Assembly (NCBI GenBank): GCA_963969395.1
Contig: OZ017801.1
Span: forward strand, 9,119,611-9,183,610
DNA: 64,000 nt
DNA from: Pseudoscleropodium purum
Lineage: Eukaryota; Streptophyta; Bryopsida; Hypnales; Brachytheciaceae
Direction: 5' to 3'
A program made the translations under genes and the position numbers. The notes below the pieces were generated by a model, which ran no database searches, had not been told where the DNA came from, and saw only the letters and a program-made list of their open reading frames with translations. How positions within the stretch are numbered: position 1 is the stretch's first letter; every line of letters begins with the position of its first letter. Positions 46,311 to 58,984 of this stretch are shown piece by piece.

Positions 46311-48199
46311 TACAATTTTTAGGAAGTGGCCACAACTATGACTGCAATTCAAACGGTCTTCCGAGCCCTCAAATTTCATCTAATTCTTGTGCATTGTATG
46401 GGTACTTTATTCCCACCCTTGGAGTATAGTAAATACAACTAGGTTTTTAGTTAATTTGTCTTATGAAATCCTATTGGGTGCTTAACAACGTGTAATCCAA
46501 TTATGCCTTCCAAGCAATGAATCTTTTGTTGTTTGTTCCTACTTATTTTAACCTTGTAGCAAAGGTTAACTGAATCAATTGGGTTAGTAATTAGGCTAGT
46601 TTTGGCTACAACATCCAAAACTCAAAGCCAATGGAGGTTAGTTAAGCAGAAAAGTTAAGTAGCCTAAATTTTAGGGATTATTTTTCACTTTCCAAAATGA
46701 TAAATAAATCTAAATTTGGCCTAGTTCTCTAAGAAATTTTTGTGCATGAAGTTTGACCCTAAAACTGCCTTTTGAAACTTTAGGCATCAATTTCTAGCAA
46801 TGTACTTGTAGAAATTGAAGGTACTAAGTTGGTTTATTGATTCTAGAATGGCTTTTGAGTCCTTCATCAATTCTAAATTGAAGCTTGTTCATCAATTGGA
46901 GATTGAATGTGGATAGAAAGAAGCCACATCTTTAGTACCAACATTTGGAAGGCATTTTCATACTAACCTTGTATGTTTTGTACAAGACAATCAATTTGCA
47001 ATGAGCAATTAGGAGGTTCAATTTTTTATTGAGTGACTTAGAATTTTATTAGCATTTGTTTAAATTAAAGCTTCAATTGTAATGTGAAATACCCTTTTCC
47101 TTGCATTCTAAAGGACTTATTTGTTTCATAAATTTGTCTTACTATTAGTACTATAAGCTCTCGTTAGCATGACAATTTTTTTCTTGTTTCCAATTTTGTT
47201 TATTGCCACTATAGAGCTTTGTATTTTATTGACACTATGAAACCATTGATAGTTTACATTTTGCACATGCCCAAGTTTAGCATGATAACTAACCAAAAAA
47301 ACACTATTGAAGATCATCACCAATTCACATAACCAGAGAGTAAATAAAAAAACTTAAAAGTTGCCATTTGTATCCCAATAAGCTACCACCCGAGTAGCTG
47401 AAAGTTTCTAGCCAAGGAAAAATTTGTATGCAAAATACTAAACTAAAAGAGAAAGTACTGCAACCTGCCCACTGCAAAATACAAGCTGGGTTGCAAAATT
47501 TTCGACCTACAACCGACGTTTCTGGCAAGTAAGGAACTCTAGAGGGCTGCCCGGAGGCACTGAAACACTGAAGCGCTTATTCTGACAATTCCAAGTTTAC
47601 ATTACTCATTACTTTGGCTATTTATTCTGTAGCACTCCCTGCAGAATCAGAACTAAAATCCTTACGTGTCCACATAAGAACTGAGAATCTAGAGAAAACA
47701 TAAAAGACATAAGTCATCAAAGGTGCAATTCACATACCCATGCTACATATGAGGATTCAAATCTGCGGATGGAACATAACCCATCCACAAGAGAATAGTA
47801 CAGAGGACCTGCCACTAAAGCAGAATTTGAAGTATAAAGGACCCTAGTGGGTTTATAAAGATCAACAATATCAACCCCTAGAGAACCTTTTATAATAAAT
47901 TTTTCATTAGATTCTAAGGAGGACAGATTAATCACAAAACCCTACTCACTCCATAGAGTTTGCGATTTACGAGAGTCTTCAAGAAGCCCATTTCCAAAGC
48001 ATGGGGCTGAAGGAAGAATCCTTCTAGTACCGGTATGCTGCGTTTCCTTCTCCAAAATCTCTTTAGTACAAACTGGCATCCACAAGATTCAGAGCTTTTG
48101 AAGCTTGCGGATTCACATACTCCTGCACCCTGAACCATGCACCCAAGCTACAACAATCTTCCCCATGAGCATATACAAAAGCGGTGAACATTATTAAAG
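46311..48199. other. AT-rich DNA, then HGH1 3' flank
   Basis: 46311-47300 is AT-rich with no feature. 47320-48199 has higher GC and may contain the HGH1 3' UTR. Its short minus-strand frames (such as 47932-48138) show no domain. Confidence 0.4.
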
Positions 48200-49207
48200 T
48201 TATGGTTGTGTCTCCTCTCCTTCCATTCCGGACCCTCCTACAAGCAACGCTCCTACACGCTCAAACGCCTCCATTACCTTAGGATCCTCTTCATCTTCAT
48301 ACCCTAATTCTAGAATCCTCGGCCCATTGATAGCCCAAAACGCCCTTCTCCCCCCCTCTTGCAGAACCAGCAGGTAAATCGCTTCGCAAGCTTCAACCCT
48401 AACCTTAGGATCCGTCTCCGGTTCTCTATCTTGCGACAAAGGCGTCGCCAACTCTAACGGCATCTTCGCTGTATCCACTTCACTGTAAACTCTCTTCCCC
48501 GCGAGCGGCAGCAACAACGCCGGCCACAAAAACTCCGACGCCAGCAACAGACTCGGCAAATGCGTCTCCGCATCAAAACAACAGTTCCGTACCGTTCCCG
48601 CCACACCCTGCCTTCTAATCACACTCCTGGAATCAATCTGTGGCAATACCTGCCTCAAAATATTCCTACTCATGTCCAACACCACCTTCCGGCCGGATTC
48701 TAACCTCGTCACATTCACTAAAATGTTCGCAACGTACTCGTACTCATCGTCCCGTCCCCCTTCAAACCTAGAGAAAAAACGCACAAGCTTCGCAACGTTC
48801 AATCCAGCTAGTTTCGAATCTCCCTCTTGGAGTAGCCGCGCAGCTCCTTTGTCAATATTCGAGACATTCACAAGCATCATCACCAGTAATTTGTTCAGCT
48901 TGCTACCAGGCTTGCCTATAAGCTCCATTGCGCGTTCGACTGCTTCAACCCTAATCAAATGGTCCACAACTGCGACGTCCTGTGATAAATTGACGAGCGC
49001 CTCCGCCGTTGGTTTTGAAATCTCTTCGGATTCGCTGAGAAGGGAGAGTAATGGAGGGAGTAAAGATGAGGCGTGGCTGGATAAGCGTTGAACACCCTCG
49101 TCGGTGCCGGAGAGACCCTGCACAATCTCAACTGCGGCTTTCTTCAGATTGGGAGAAGGGGACTTGAGAAAGAATGCTAAATCCTCCAAGTCCTTGTCCA
49201 CCGCCAT
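48200..49207 (-). CDS. HGH1: HGH1 family (FAM203) armadillo-like protein
   Basis: A single uninterrupted frame of 335 residues, full length for the family. It is an all-helical armadillo-like solenoid (LLPPLLSLLSESEEISKPTAEALVNLS, LNKLLVMMLVNVSN, YEYVANILVNVTRLE). The conserved family signature GVAGTVRNCCFDAETH is followed by LLPLAGKRVYSEVD and MPLELATPLSQDREPETDPKVR. In yeast, HGH1 is a chaperone that helps the TRiC/CCT complex fold eEF2, so a cytosolic role in translation-factor folding is expected. The start is the first Met (MAVDKDLEDLAFFL), which gives the normal N-terminus. The gene is intronless, unlike its neighbours. No target-site duplication or poly(A) tract proving a retrocopy is visible. 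Confidence 0.95.
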   Translation of the reverse strand: MAVDKDLEDLAFFLKSPSPNLKKAAVEIVQGLSGTDEGVQRLSSHASSLLPPLLSLLSESEEISKPTAEALVNLSQDVAVVDHLIRVEAVERAMELIGKPGSKLNKLLVMMLVNVSNIDKGAARLLQEGDSKLAGLNVAKLVRFFSRFEGGRDDEYEYVANILVNVTRLESGRKVVLDMSRNILRQVLPQIDSRSVIRRQGVAGTVRNCCFDAETHLPSLLLASEFLWPALLLPLAGKRVYSEVDTAKMPLELATPLSQDREPETDPKVRVEACEAIYLLVLQEGGRRAFWAINGPRILELGYEDEEDPKVMEAFERVGALLVGGSGMEGEETQP

Positions 49208-52200
49208 AGCTGAGAAGGAAGTAGTGTCGGAGATAGAAGAGAGAGATTACTAGTGTCAAGGATTTGCAAATCCTGCGAGAGATTTGGGAGTCCGCCGAGA
49301 AGATTGTTGCGAACCCTAAAAGTGAGAGACTGAGAGCTACTGTGAACAATCGAAGAACAATCGAGAATGACGTTGATTTTGAATGAGAATGCTGACCGAC
49401 GGATGATTTCATCCAAATGAGGAGGTTCATCCGAGGCAGTTTCCAAGTGTGTTTCTTTATTACTCTCTCTGTCCGGATGCACGTTTCACTTTGGATCGAT
49501 TCTGTAAATAAAGTTGGTTTTAGTAAGAAAAAACATTTAGAATATTGTTTATAAGTTACTCATAAAAACTTCTTGTCAAACTTCACAAGCTTTTCAAATA
49601 TTACTAATTTGCAAAGGGAATGTAAAATATTATACTAAAAATTGTACTTATTGTCATATGGTATACAAATAGGTTCATCCATATATGATATTATCTTTGT
49701 TTTGTTCAAACCTGATTTGTGAACCCTATAACTCGGCCACTATAAATGAATCGAGAACAATCTAAAATGAGTTTTGAATGTGAAAGATGATGAATGATTT
49801 CATTCAAGGTGTGTGTTTCTTTATTTGAAGACAAATGCTCACTTTTAATCAATTCTATAAATAAAGTTGGTTTTAGTAGCAAAAATCATTTAGAATACTT
49901 ATCTATAAGTACCTTATAGAAACTTTTTAAAGAGTTGATAAGTAATGTGGTTCATATTCTTTAGAAAGAGATATAGTATGTGTTCTTTGGAAAGCGATGT
50001 GGTATTTCATTTCAAATATTTATTTCTTGTATGGCTTTAGAATTGCAATGGTGTCTCTTGGGTTAGATAAATTCTTGGTTGGAGTAGATAGAGGCTTATA
50101 TTGAAGTGCATTCAAGAACACAAAACAACACTTTACATAATGCTTTCTTCTACAATATAGATTATGTCTTTTGAGAAATTTATACACTTCTCATAAAAAC
50201 CAATGAATCATGTGAATATTTGACACCATAAATAAAGCAAAACTTCTTTAGTTGACTTCAATAGATTAGTTTTGGATACTTGAAAAAGCTTCTCCAAATC
50301 ACAAAAGAATACATATTAGGTTTGGGTATACAAAGAAGATTTCAATTATTTTTGTTTTGTTCAAGCCTAATTTGTGAACCATTCTAATTCATTAACATAG
50401 ATTTATAAATTCTTTATAATATGGTGGACATATTTGGTATGAACCAATATCAATTTGAAGAAACAACATTAATTTGAGGTATAGTAGCTCATCTCTCTAG
50501 ATCCCATTCACATTAATTTCAAACTACAATAACATGTGAACATGCATGCTTTTTAATTAGTTGATGTATTTTTTAAAATTTGTTTTGGCTTATTATCAAT
50601 TGGTTATAGGCACCCATTTCTTGCTTCTAATATGAAAGTCATCTAAATTAATCTTAGATTTTACATTTATACCAAGGCTTCAACAACTTCAATGTTTTCT
50701 TGAATTGTATAAAGTCTTCTTAGTTGTAGTAAGGGGCTTACTTTTATTTACATGTAAAGCTACAAAATTGTCAAAAGGAAAGTGGTTAATGATAAAAAAA
50801 TTAATTTAATTCAAGACATGCTTTTTATGAAATGTATACACATATTTCTTGCATCTTCATTACATTGTATGCAAAGATGTACTATAGAACATAAACCAAC
50901 ACTATTGCATGACCTTACACTTCAAGGATTAAACACAAATGTGTCTGTTGAACGAGATCATATATTCAAGACTCGAGGACCCTTCAACAAATTTCAATGA
51001 TTGCTACAAAGAGAGATGTAATTGCCTTGATGATAGAAATTGAAGCCATCTATGAAATTGAAGAAAGGCCTTTGGTGAGTAGAGTGGATGCCTTCTCCAA
51101 CATCTCCCATACTGCAATTAAGAACACTAATCTAATCAAAGCTAGACAATGGTAGAAATCTCTTGAGCAATTATTCCATGAAGAAAATGACAAAACAATC
51201 CCCCCAAGTGTCATTCATAAAAGCACAACGTGGCAAAGAAAGACTCTTCAAATGCATAAGTAGGCAAGAACATGGATCCAAACACACCATGGATAACTTG
51301 GCTATGTTACAAATTGCTTGAATCCCAACAATTGAGAAGTGTCAGTGTGAAATTCTCCTCTAAATTGCTTCAAAACTTAGCATGTGATATATTATTGATA
51401 AATTCAAATTTCGTTTACAATACAAGTTACAAGATCAAAAGGATGGAAGGCCAATTATACAAAAAAATCAGCTTCAAAGTAGCTGAGGAATATTGTGAGA
51501 ATGAAACAAAAAATTTTGCAATATTTATTTGCCACCACATACTACGCACTTGTATCCACCTATGGATACCTTCATTATAATTTCAAAAATAAAATCAAGG
51601 ATGCATGGACAAGAAGATGGGAAGAAAAGTAATCAGCTTTGATTGAAGCAAGTGCTTGGCAAAATAGACTTGGAGGAGTTTTGAGGAAAACTCACCAACC
51701 CTAGCAATCAGTTTTTGTTTTGCAATTAGATGTTGAAAATGTGCAAGACATAATATGGAAAGTAGGGCAATTCTCCCCCTACTTGAGGAAGATTATTATT
51801 CATGAGTTTCCTCAACTCATGAAAAGAAAAGATGTTCCAAAAATTGGTTTGGAGAGTGATATATAAAATAGGAGGCCCTAAAATGGGACGGGCTCTAAAA
51901 TGGTCCACCTCCTTAAATGTATACATTTTGTTCATGTTTTTTCTTAGCCTTCATCAATGTACAAACAATGTACATTTTAGGGGTGAGCCATCTCAAAACT
52001 TCAAAATTTAATAACAAAATGCACAAAGCTCCAACTTGGGTTACATGTGAATTCCACTTGTCTTTCAAAGAAAATTTACTGAAAATTATTTCAAATTGTT
52101 TCACCTCCCCCAAAATTCAGTTCCAACGCTTAGATGATCCATTTCAAGACCTTTTACCTTCATGGAGGTTAGATTCTGGAGTTGGAACATCAACGTTTGA

Positions 52201-52805
52201 ATGACCTCATAATCGTTTTGGGAGGATTTTATGATGGAACTTTTCCATATGATTATTAGGTTTTGAGCTGAAAATCCACTCGCTGAGAATTTGTAGACAG
52301 GAAATGGCGCATGGAGCCATGTCAAGGATGAAGGTGAACGTCACAACCTCACAACCTGGCTGAGATGTAGCTTTGTGCGTGAACCAAAATCTCACAACTG
52401 AACTTCTAAAAGTGAAGGAACGGATGAGGGAATTTAGTGTAATTTGAAATACACATCACTTTTCTAAATCCAGTCATCGTCTCACAATTGAATTCATCTG
52501 TTGTCATGTACTAGAAGATGCCTTAACTTCGAATTTATTTCAGATCTTGCCGTAGATGGAACAGGAGACCGAGATATTCAATGGAATGGCCACCGTATTG
52601 GCCACTTGAAAATAAACACGCTGATTTAAATATAAGAGGAATTTAAGGAAACATCTGAGCACAAGAATCTGTGTTGTCAAAGTTGATTTGCGCAAATCAA
52701 TTTTTCGTAAATATGTACAGGCTCGTATGAAACTCTTTTAATTCATGACCACCACTACTTTCCTAAAATGGACGTGCTTGAATGTGCTACACTAGAAATT
52801 AGTCC
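49208..52805. other. Repeat-rich intergenic DNA
   Basis: 49208-49500 is the HGH1 upstream region. A direct repeat follows: tctgtaaataaagttggttttagta near 49501 and ctataaataaagttggttttagtag near 49855, with related flanks (gaatgatttca.., cattcaagg..). 50760-51720 is a patchy coding-like remnant with several stops and no recognised domain. 51960-52130 is a family B fragment. No intact gene is seen. Confidence 0.45.
51960..52130 (+). repeat. Dispersed repeat family B fragment
   Basis: caaaacttcaaaatttaataac, aattccacttgtctttcaaagaa, ttactgaaaattatttcaaattgtttca and cctcccccaaaa match the order of 31975-32130. Confidence 0.5.
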
Positions 52806-55800
52806 CTAAGCACCGCAGGCCAAACAGTCATCTTTGTTCTCAAGCGAGCAAACCATTTGGGAAAGCTTCGCTTCCACGTCCTGGAGCACATGTTCCACTG
52901 CTGCTCCCTGCTTGCTCTGCAAAGCGGACCAACATCTTCAGAATCTCTCCTCCATATGCAATGGAAGTTCAATAACCAAGGTAAAATAAATAGACGAGCC
53001 TCGTGAGCTTACCTTAATGCTACTCGCATCAACTGTGAACTTGATGGCATCTGCTGCAGCTCGCGAGCGCAAGTAGTACATGCCAGTTTTCAAGCCCTTC
53101 GACCAGGTGTAGAAGTGGAGAGAGGTCAACTTTCCGAAGTTCGGTTGGTCCATGTGAATGTTCAAGCTCTGACTCTGGTCAATGAACGCTCCCCTGTCAG
53201 CAGCCATATCCACAATCGACCTCTGCTTGATCTCCCAGACAGTTCTGTAAATCATCTTCAAGTCGGCAGGAATCCTGTCGATCAGCTGAATGGACCCGTT
53301 GTGATAAATAACTTGATTCTTTAGATCTTGAGTCCAAAGGCCCATGTTGGTTAAGTCGTTCAGAAGGTGCTTGTTGACGACTACAAATTCTCCACTGCCA
53401 GCAGAAGGAAAACGTCAGCAACAGCTATGCAGATTAGTCATAAACAATGCATTTCCAGAAACATACGGTAGAGGGTTTCGAAGTTGCCCTACCTCAACAC
53501 GCGTCTGCTGTATATGTTGGAAGTGTATGGCTCGAAGCATTCGTTATTGCCCAAGATCTGACTGGTTGATGCAGTGGGCATGGGTGCCATGAGAAGAGAA
53601 TTGCGTACACCATGCTTAGCAATGGTCTGCTTTAACTCCTCCCAATTCCACCGATCTGAAGGCTTCACATTCCACATGTCCGGTTGGAGGATGCCTTTGC
53701 TGATCGGACAGCCGGGATAGGTCTCATAAGTGCCCTCCTCTTCTGCCAACTGAGCAGACGTCTTCAATGCGTGATAGTAGATCGTCTCGAAAATGTCCCG
53801 GTTCAGCTGTTGAGCCTGGTACACCAAGAAATACTCAGGTCACCGAGGATGCTACAGCAATAGCTGAAAAACTGAAAGCTTACAGATCTGGTGAAAAGCG
53901 CACCAGGATACGAGCAGTAAACGACTGGAAAAGGTGATTACCTCCTCAGAATCGAAAGGCATGCCAAGCAGAATGAACGCATCGGCAAGGCCCTGGACTC
54001 CCAGTCCAATTGGCCTGTGCCGCATGTTCGACCGTTTAGCTGTCGCCACTGGGTAGTAGTTGACGTCTATGATTCTGTTCAGATTACGAGTAACCAATGA
54101 CGTAATCTGCAGACAGGGTACAGTGATTTATTAATACAGCGATAATTAATACAGTAAGAATAACCGTAATAGTGGCGAATTCAATTAATATTGAAATACG
54201 GGGAATTATAGACATTACCTCTCCAAGCTTGTCGAAGTCAAAGTATCGGTTCTGATGACCTTTACTTCCAATAATTTTAGTTGGGTGAGATTCCATTGGC
54301 ACCCCCTTCTCTCGGACGAAGCGCGGAAGGGCCAGGGAAGCCAGGTTGCAGACGGCGGTCTCATCGGGACTGGAGAACTCAACAATCTCAGTGCATAGAT
54401 TAGATGACTTGATAGTCCCAAGGTTCTGTTGATTGCTCTTTCTGTTGCATGCGTCCTGTAAACACCAGTGGAATGGGCGTCAGGACGAGTGGATTATGCG
54501 TCGTCAAGCGTGCTAACATTACTAGAAGAACGAGTCATATCAGAGGGGATTCGATACCTTGAACAGAATGTACGGGTTTCCAGTCTCAATCTGAGCCTCT
54601 AGTACTGCAAACCACAGCTTCTGCGCTTGCACAACCTTCTTAGCCTTCCCCTGCAGACCAGGAACGGGTAACTACAATTCAGAACAGATAAAACAATCCA
54701 TTACACTAATGCACAGCGGCGCTTAATCAATCGTTCTTTTCAGATTAGATCTTTCGGTTTGAGTTTCGAAAGCCTTCGTTGACGACCTCAGAATCTCAAT
54801 ATTCGTGGCAAGAGTATCGATTACAGATTGGACATACACATCAATGCAATCGAAGGCAGACAGCATATTCGAGTCCCTAGAGGCAGTGGCTCACCTCTAG
54901 TTCATACTTCAGATAAAGCTTCTCAAACTCTTCTCCCCAGCAATCCGCAAGCCCAGGAGCCTCATTAGGACAGAAGAGGGACCACGTACTGTTCTCTTGC
55001 ACACGCTTCATGAAAAGATCAGAGATCCAAAGGCCGTAAAACAGATCACGAGCTCTGCTTTCCTCTTTCCCGTGATTTTTCCTTAAGTCCAACCAATCGA
55101 AGATATCCGCGTGCCAAGGCTCGAGATACACGGCAAAGGCACCTTTCCTCTTGCCTCCACCTTGGTCGACGTAACGGGCTGTGTCATTGAACACGCGCAG
55201 CATGGGAATGATACCGTTCGAGGTTCCATTCGTGCCTCGGATGTAGCTCCCAGTTGCACGGATGTTATGAACAGAGAGACCAATGCCCCCTGCAGACTTG
55301 CTAATCACAGCACACTCCTTTAATGTATCGTAGATTCCTTCAATGCTGTCACCTTTCATACACAGCAGGAAGCAACTGCTGAGCTGCGAACAAAAAAGCA
55401 GACGCAAATTAGTTCGTACAACATTGAACTCTCGAGTAGTCTGTAAACATTCAAGGACTCAAAAGTGCATATATCGCACATACAAGTCTCTGGAAGTGCC
55501 TGATATGTTGGTAGACTTAGACTCTACCTGGGGCCTCGGAGTCCCAGCGTTGAACAACGTCGGAGAAGCATGAGTGAACCAACGCTGCGACATAGTGTGG
55601 TAAGTCTTCAGCGCTGCTTCAATGTCTCCCTTGTGGATCCCAACAGCCACCCTCATTAGCATGTGCTGCGGCCTCTCGACAACTACACCATTCACCTTCA
55701 ACAGATATGACCTTTCCAGTGTCTTAAAACCGAAGTAATCATAGTCGAAATCTCTGTCGTAGATGATCTCGCTGTCGAGTCGAGCAGCATTCTGATACCA

Positions 55801-56535
55801 GCAATGGAACGCACAATCAGGGCTCTATCTTCGGTAACTTGTGGAGCATGTTCAGAGTCGGATGTTTTGGTAACTACTAGAGATTGTTGGCAAATCAAAG
55901 CAGAATTATACAAGAGCTGTTGGTGCTTACCTTTATGATGATCTCGTAGACATCGTCTGCAATGAGCGGTGCCTTCAAACCCGATCTCTCATTCACATGG
56001 TAGTACATATCCTTCACCCTGCATGGCCATCAGAAGATTGTCAATTACGGGGTCGTACGAGAAAAATCTGATACTCTTAAACCTCGGACGCGAGAAAGGA
56101 TTAGTAGAATTCAGCTACTCACGTCTCTGAAAAGCTTTTCTTGGTGTTTTTGTGGAGATTCGAGACTGCAATTCTCGCCGCCAGCTGCATACAAAACTCC
56201 ATTCCGTCACCACCCATCACAGAAATGGAAATGCGAGCATATTCTACATACATTCCACATCACAGGGAATGACAATTAAGCATAAAATCCAACATTCACG
56301 AACTCACAATTGCATAGTCAGGGTGGTTAGCCGTCATTGCCGCAGCAGTCTCCGCGGCCAACTCATCAAGCTGACTGGTAGTAACCCCCTTGTACACCCC
56401 CATACACACTTTCTGGGCCACAAGCACAGGGTCGCAATGCTCGGGGTTCAGGCCATAGCTCAACTTCTTCAGACGCGCAGTGATCTTGTCAAAATGCACA
56501 GACTCCTGCCGTCCATCTCTCTTGAGGACATACAT
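52806..56535 (-). CDS. RNR1: Ribonucleoside-diphosphate reductase large subunit (class I)
   Basis: Eleven exons on the minus strand: 56535-56308, 56184-56123, 56018-55931, 55791-55528, 55383-54895, 54650-54558, 54455-54219, 54106-53942, 53815-53493, 53394-53013 and 52916-52806. All phases agree, giving 813 residues (plant RNR1 is about 815). It reduces ribonucleoside diphosphates to deoxy forms in an alpha/beta complex in the cytosol and is the rate-limiting step of dNTP supply. Seen: ATP-cone ([14 protein letters not shown]); substrate and redox motif LSSCFLL with Cys218; NLCTEIVEF with catalytic Asn427, Cys429 and Glu431; Cys444 in the redox pair (AVCNLASL); allosteric region [29 protein letters not shown]; and a C-terminal redox pair CLACGA. 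The numbering matches mammalian RRM1. The small subunit is not in the window. An E2F-type site lies about 600 bases upstream. Confidence 0.97.
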
Positions 56536-56620
56536 TGTTGCCTCAACCTCGCCGCCGCCGCCGCCAAAATACCCAAAACCCTCAAAAAACAGACGGCTCG
56601 GGAAACAAGCCCCAAATGAG

Positions 56621-56870
56621 AGATTCACGCCTTCTGTTCAACACCGAATTCTCTCAACCGTCAAACAGAGATTCTGCACAAGGAACCGCATATGAAATGG
56701 CGAAACTGCTTTGAAAGCTAGGAAACACTTTACTAACCCTGGACGTCCTCAAGAAGTGCACCTCTCACTAAAATCTAAACCCCACCTACAAGATTCACAC
56801 CTTCTGCTCAACACCAAATCTCATCTCACTTGAAACAGAGTTCTAGATAAGAAACTTGCAGAAGAAGTGG
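56621..56870. repeat. Tandem duplication upstream of RNR1
   Basis: agattcac(g/a)ccttctg(t/c)tcaacacc, then cag(a)gattct..aaggaac / cagagttct..aagaaac, starts at 56621 and again at 56791 (offset 170). It lies in the presumed 5' UTR or promoter. Confidence 0.65.
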
Positions 56871-57136
56871 CAGAACCTGGCACAAAACCAACTGAATTGA
56901 CAGAAGGGCTTAATCAAAATTCTACCCAAGTGGAAGAAGGGCTACGAACGTGTTCTGCAAAGGTCTCTGAGAAGAGATGCTAGAAATGTGAGGGATGGCA
57001 AAGGATTTAACCCACAACTCGGCAAGAGCTGTTGAGAATGGCGGTGGGTGGCGGGGAAAGGCAGGAAAGGGCGGGTAATCGGGCATTCAAACGCCGGGAA
57101 AAGAACGCGGGAGGCCTACCACGACGGGGAAACCCA

Positions 57137-57144
57137 TTTCCCGC
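57137..57144 (+). promoter_or_regulatory. E2F consensus site upstream of RNR1
   Basis: TTTCCCGC matches the E2F/DP consensus TTTSSCGC exactly and is embedded in TTTCCCGCGCG. It lies in the GC-rich block (57000-57200) about 600 bases upstream of the RNR1 ATG. Plant RNR genes are known E2F targets induced at G1/S, so the site is plausible; function is inference. Confidence 0.5.
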
Positions 57145-57199
57145 GCGACTGAAACAGAGGGAACCCGAAACTTGCGAGCGGGGGAACGAGAGTTTCGTG

Positions 57200-57767
57200 C
57201 GAAGAAGACGACGAATGGATGAAAGTGGATGGATGGTTACGGATGAATACTGTTGGATGGATTAGTAGGGCTGAAGGTGGGTGATAACGGATACAGGCAT
57301 TGTTTTATATTGATTTTGCTCTCAACGGACTCTCACGGACCTTTGCTCTTGACTTCATTGGATTCCTATTTTTATTCTTTAGACAAAAATCAAGAACCCA
57401 TTAGGGTTGGGTCAGTTATTTGGGGTTAAAAACTTAGAGTGGGTAATTTTTTAATTTTTTGTGGGTTATAAATAATTCTGGATTTCTGGTTTTCTGAATT
57501 GATCGTCCCAGTTGTTATGGATCCTATTATAGAAAACTGAAGAGGACATCTGTGCCGTAAGATAGGCCAACTGTCAGTTCTGGACTTCACAATGAGTTCA
57601 AAGTGCCCCTCTGTTCAAAATCTTACAGTATGTACTTACTGTAACTTATCTTACTGCACTCAAGATTTCAATGGATCAGAATGATTTCCTCATTAGTTTT
57701 GACCCTCTTAACCTTAGCAAGGACGGGCCGGTCACAATGGAAATCATCCTTTATTGGTACCGTGTCA
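57200..57767. other. RNR1 upstream flank
   Basis: No gene is seen. The sequence grades from the GC-rich promoter block into AT-rich DNA. Confidence 0.4.
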
Positions 57768-58065
57768 TTATATTAAGTTTCAGCCCTTGAGAGGTATGCA
57801 AGTTTTGAACCTTCTAGTGCAATTAGAAAGGAATTAATATTGTTTTATTTATTTATTATTATTATTTAATGAAAGCAGCTGATATGGCACTACTTGTACC
57901 ACATCAATGCCACATCAAGTTTAATATTTTTTTAAATATTTTTTAATGCTTTTTTTCAAAAGAAATAATTTTTTATTTTTCCTCACTTGCACTACGGCAT
58001 GCCGTAAAACCAAACCTTCATGGCCCTCCTAGGGCTTAGATTTTTCCTAATGGAATCATTTGCTT
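57768..58065. mobile_element. Possible relative of the GDSL intron-3 inverted-terminal element
   Basis: The left side reads ATTAAGTTTCAGCCCTTGAGAGG. The right side, reverse-complemented, reads ATTAGGAAAAATCTAAGCCC followed by TAGGAGGGCC. The interior has an AT-rich core, repeated gccacatca motifs, and the perfect palindrome ACGGCATGCCGT (57994-58005), as 37588-37851 has GACGTGGC/GCCACGTC. The ends are diverged and no target duplication is clear. Confidence 0.3.
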
Positions 58066-58138
58066 GTCCCTAGGACACAAAACTCATCACCATGGAAATC
58101 ATCCTTTAGAGTACCGTGTGAATCATTTGATTAAAAAA

Positions 58139-58560
58139 TGAGAACACTCATTAGAAATCAAACTATTATACAAGACCTCTCCTTCTCACACAAAATTTCA
58201 AGGAACATCTGCACTTTTGTCTTACATAGAAGGATTCTTTGTCATTCATCAAACACTAAGAGTGCATAGTGACATTAGGGGGTTAAAAAAAATAGAACAT
58301 TTATTGGAGGTCAAACTATTATACAAGACCTCCCCTTTTCACACAAAATTTCAAGGAACATCTTCACTTTTGTCTTACATAGAAGGATTCTTTATCATCC
58401 ATCAAACATTAAGAGTGCATAGTAAGATTAGAAGGTTAAAAAAAATAGAATACTTATTAGAGGTCAAACTATTGTACAAGACCTCCCCTTTTCACACAAA
58501 ATTTCCAAGATGAACACTTGTATTAATGTCTTAAATAGAAGGATTCTTTATCATCCATTG
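58139..58560 (+). repeat. Tandem repeat, 153-bp unit, about 2.8 copies
   Basis: caaactatt(a/g)tacaagacctc occurs at 58159, 58312 and 58465, exactly 153 apart. cacaaaatttcaagg, cttacatagaaggattcttt and aagagtgcatagt recur at the same spacing. Copies are about 90 percent alike by eye. Since 153 is divisible by three, frames stay open across units (58217-58513), but no family is recognised. Confidence 0.9.
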
Positions 58561-58984
58561 GACACATTGATGTAGCAATTATGAGTGTTTTTCACTATGT
58601 ATCAAAAAATCCCCCTAGAGTTGGACCGATGGGGACTTTAAGTAACACCTAACTAGTCCGCCTTCTAAGCAATGAACTTCCTAAGTGAATTGCTATAGAT
58701 TATTATATTTAGACTTTTTCCTAACAATACTTATCAACCATACATTGATGCCACCAGTTGACACTACAATGTGACAACACAACCAAGCAATCAATCATGA
58801 ATTTATAAGCTCATTCAACACCTATACTACTCAAAACCACATAATCTAAAGGAAACCAACAAGTTTATCAATGATGCAATGAAAATTGCAAATAAAACAA
58901 TTGCAAATACTAAGAATATTGTACCATCACTGAATTTTGCAATAGACTACTTGTCACTAAAGTGGCCACCGCTATCTCATCTTG

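Noticed and set aside
57032..57265. Arg-rich 77-codon plus-strand frame
   Set aside because: Open because of high local GC in the RNR1 promoter block; composition artefact.
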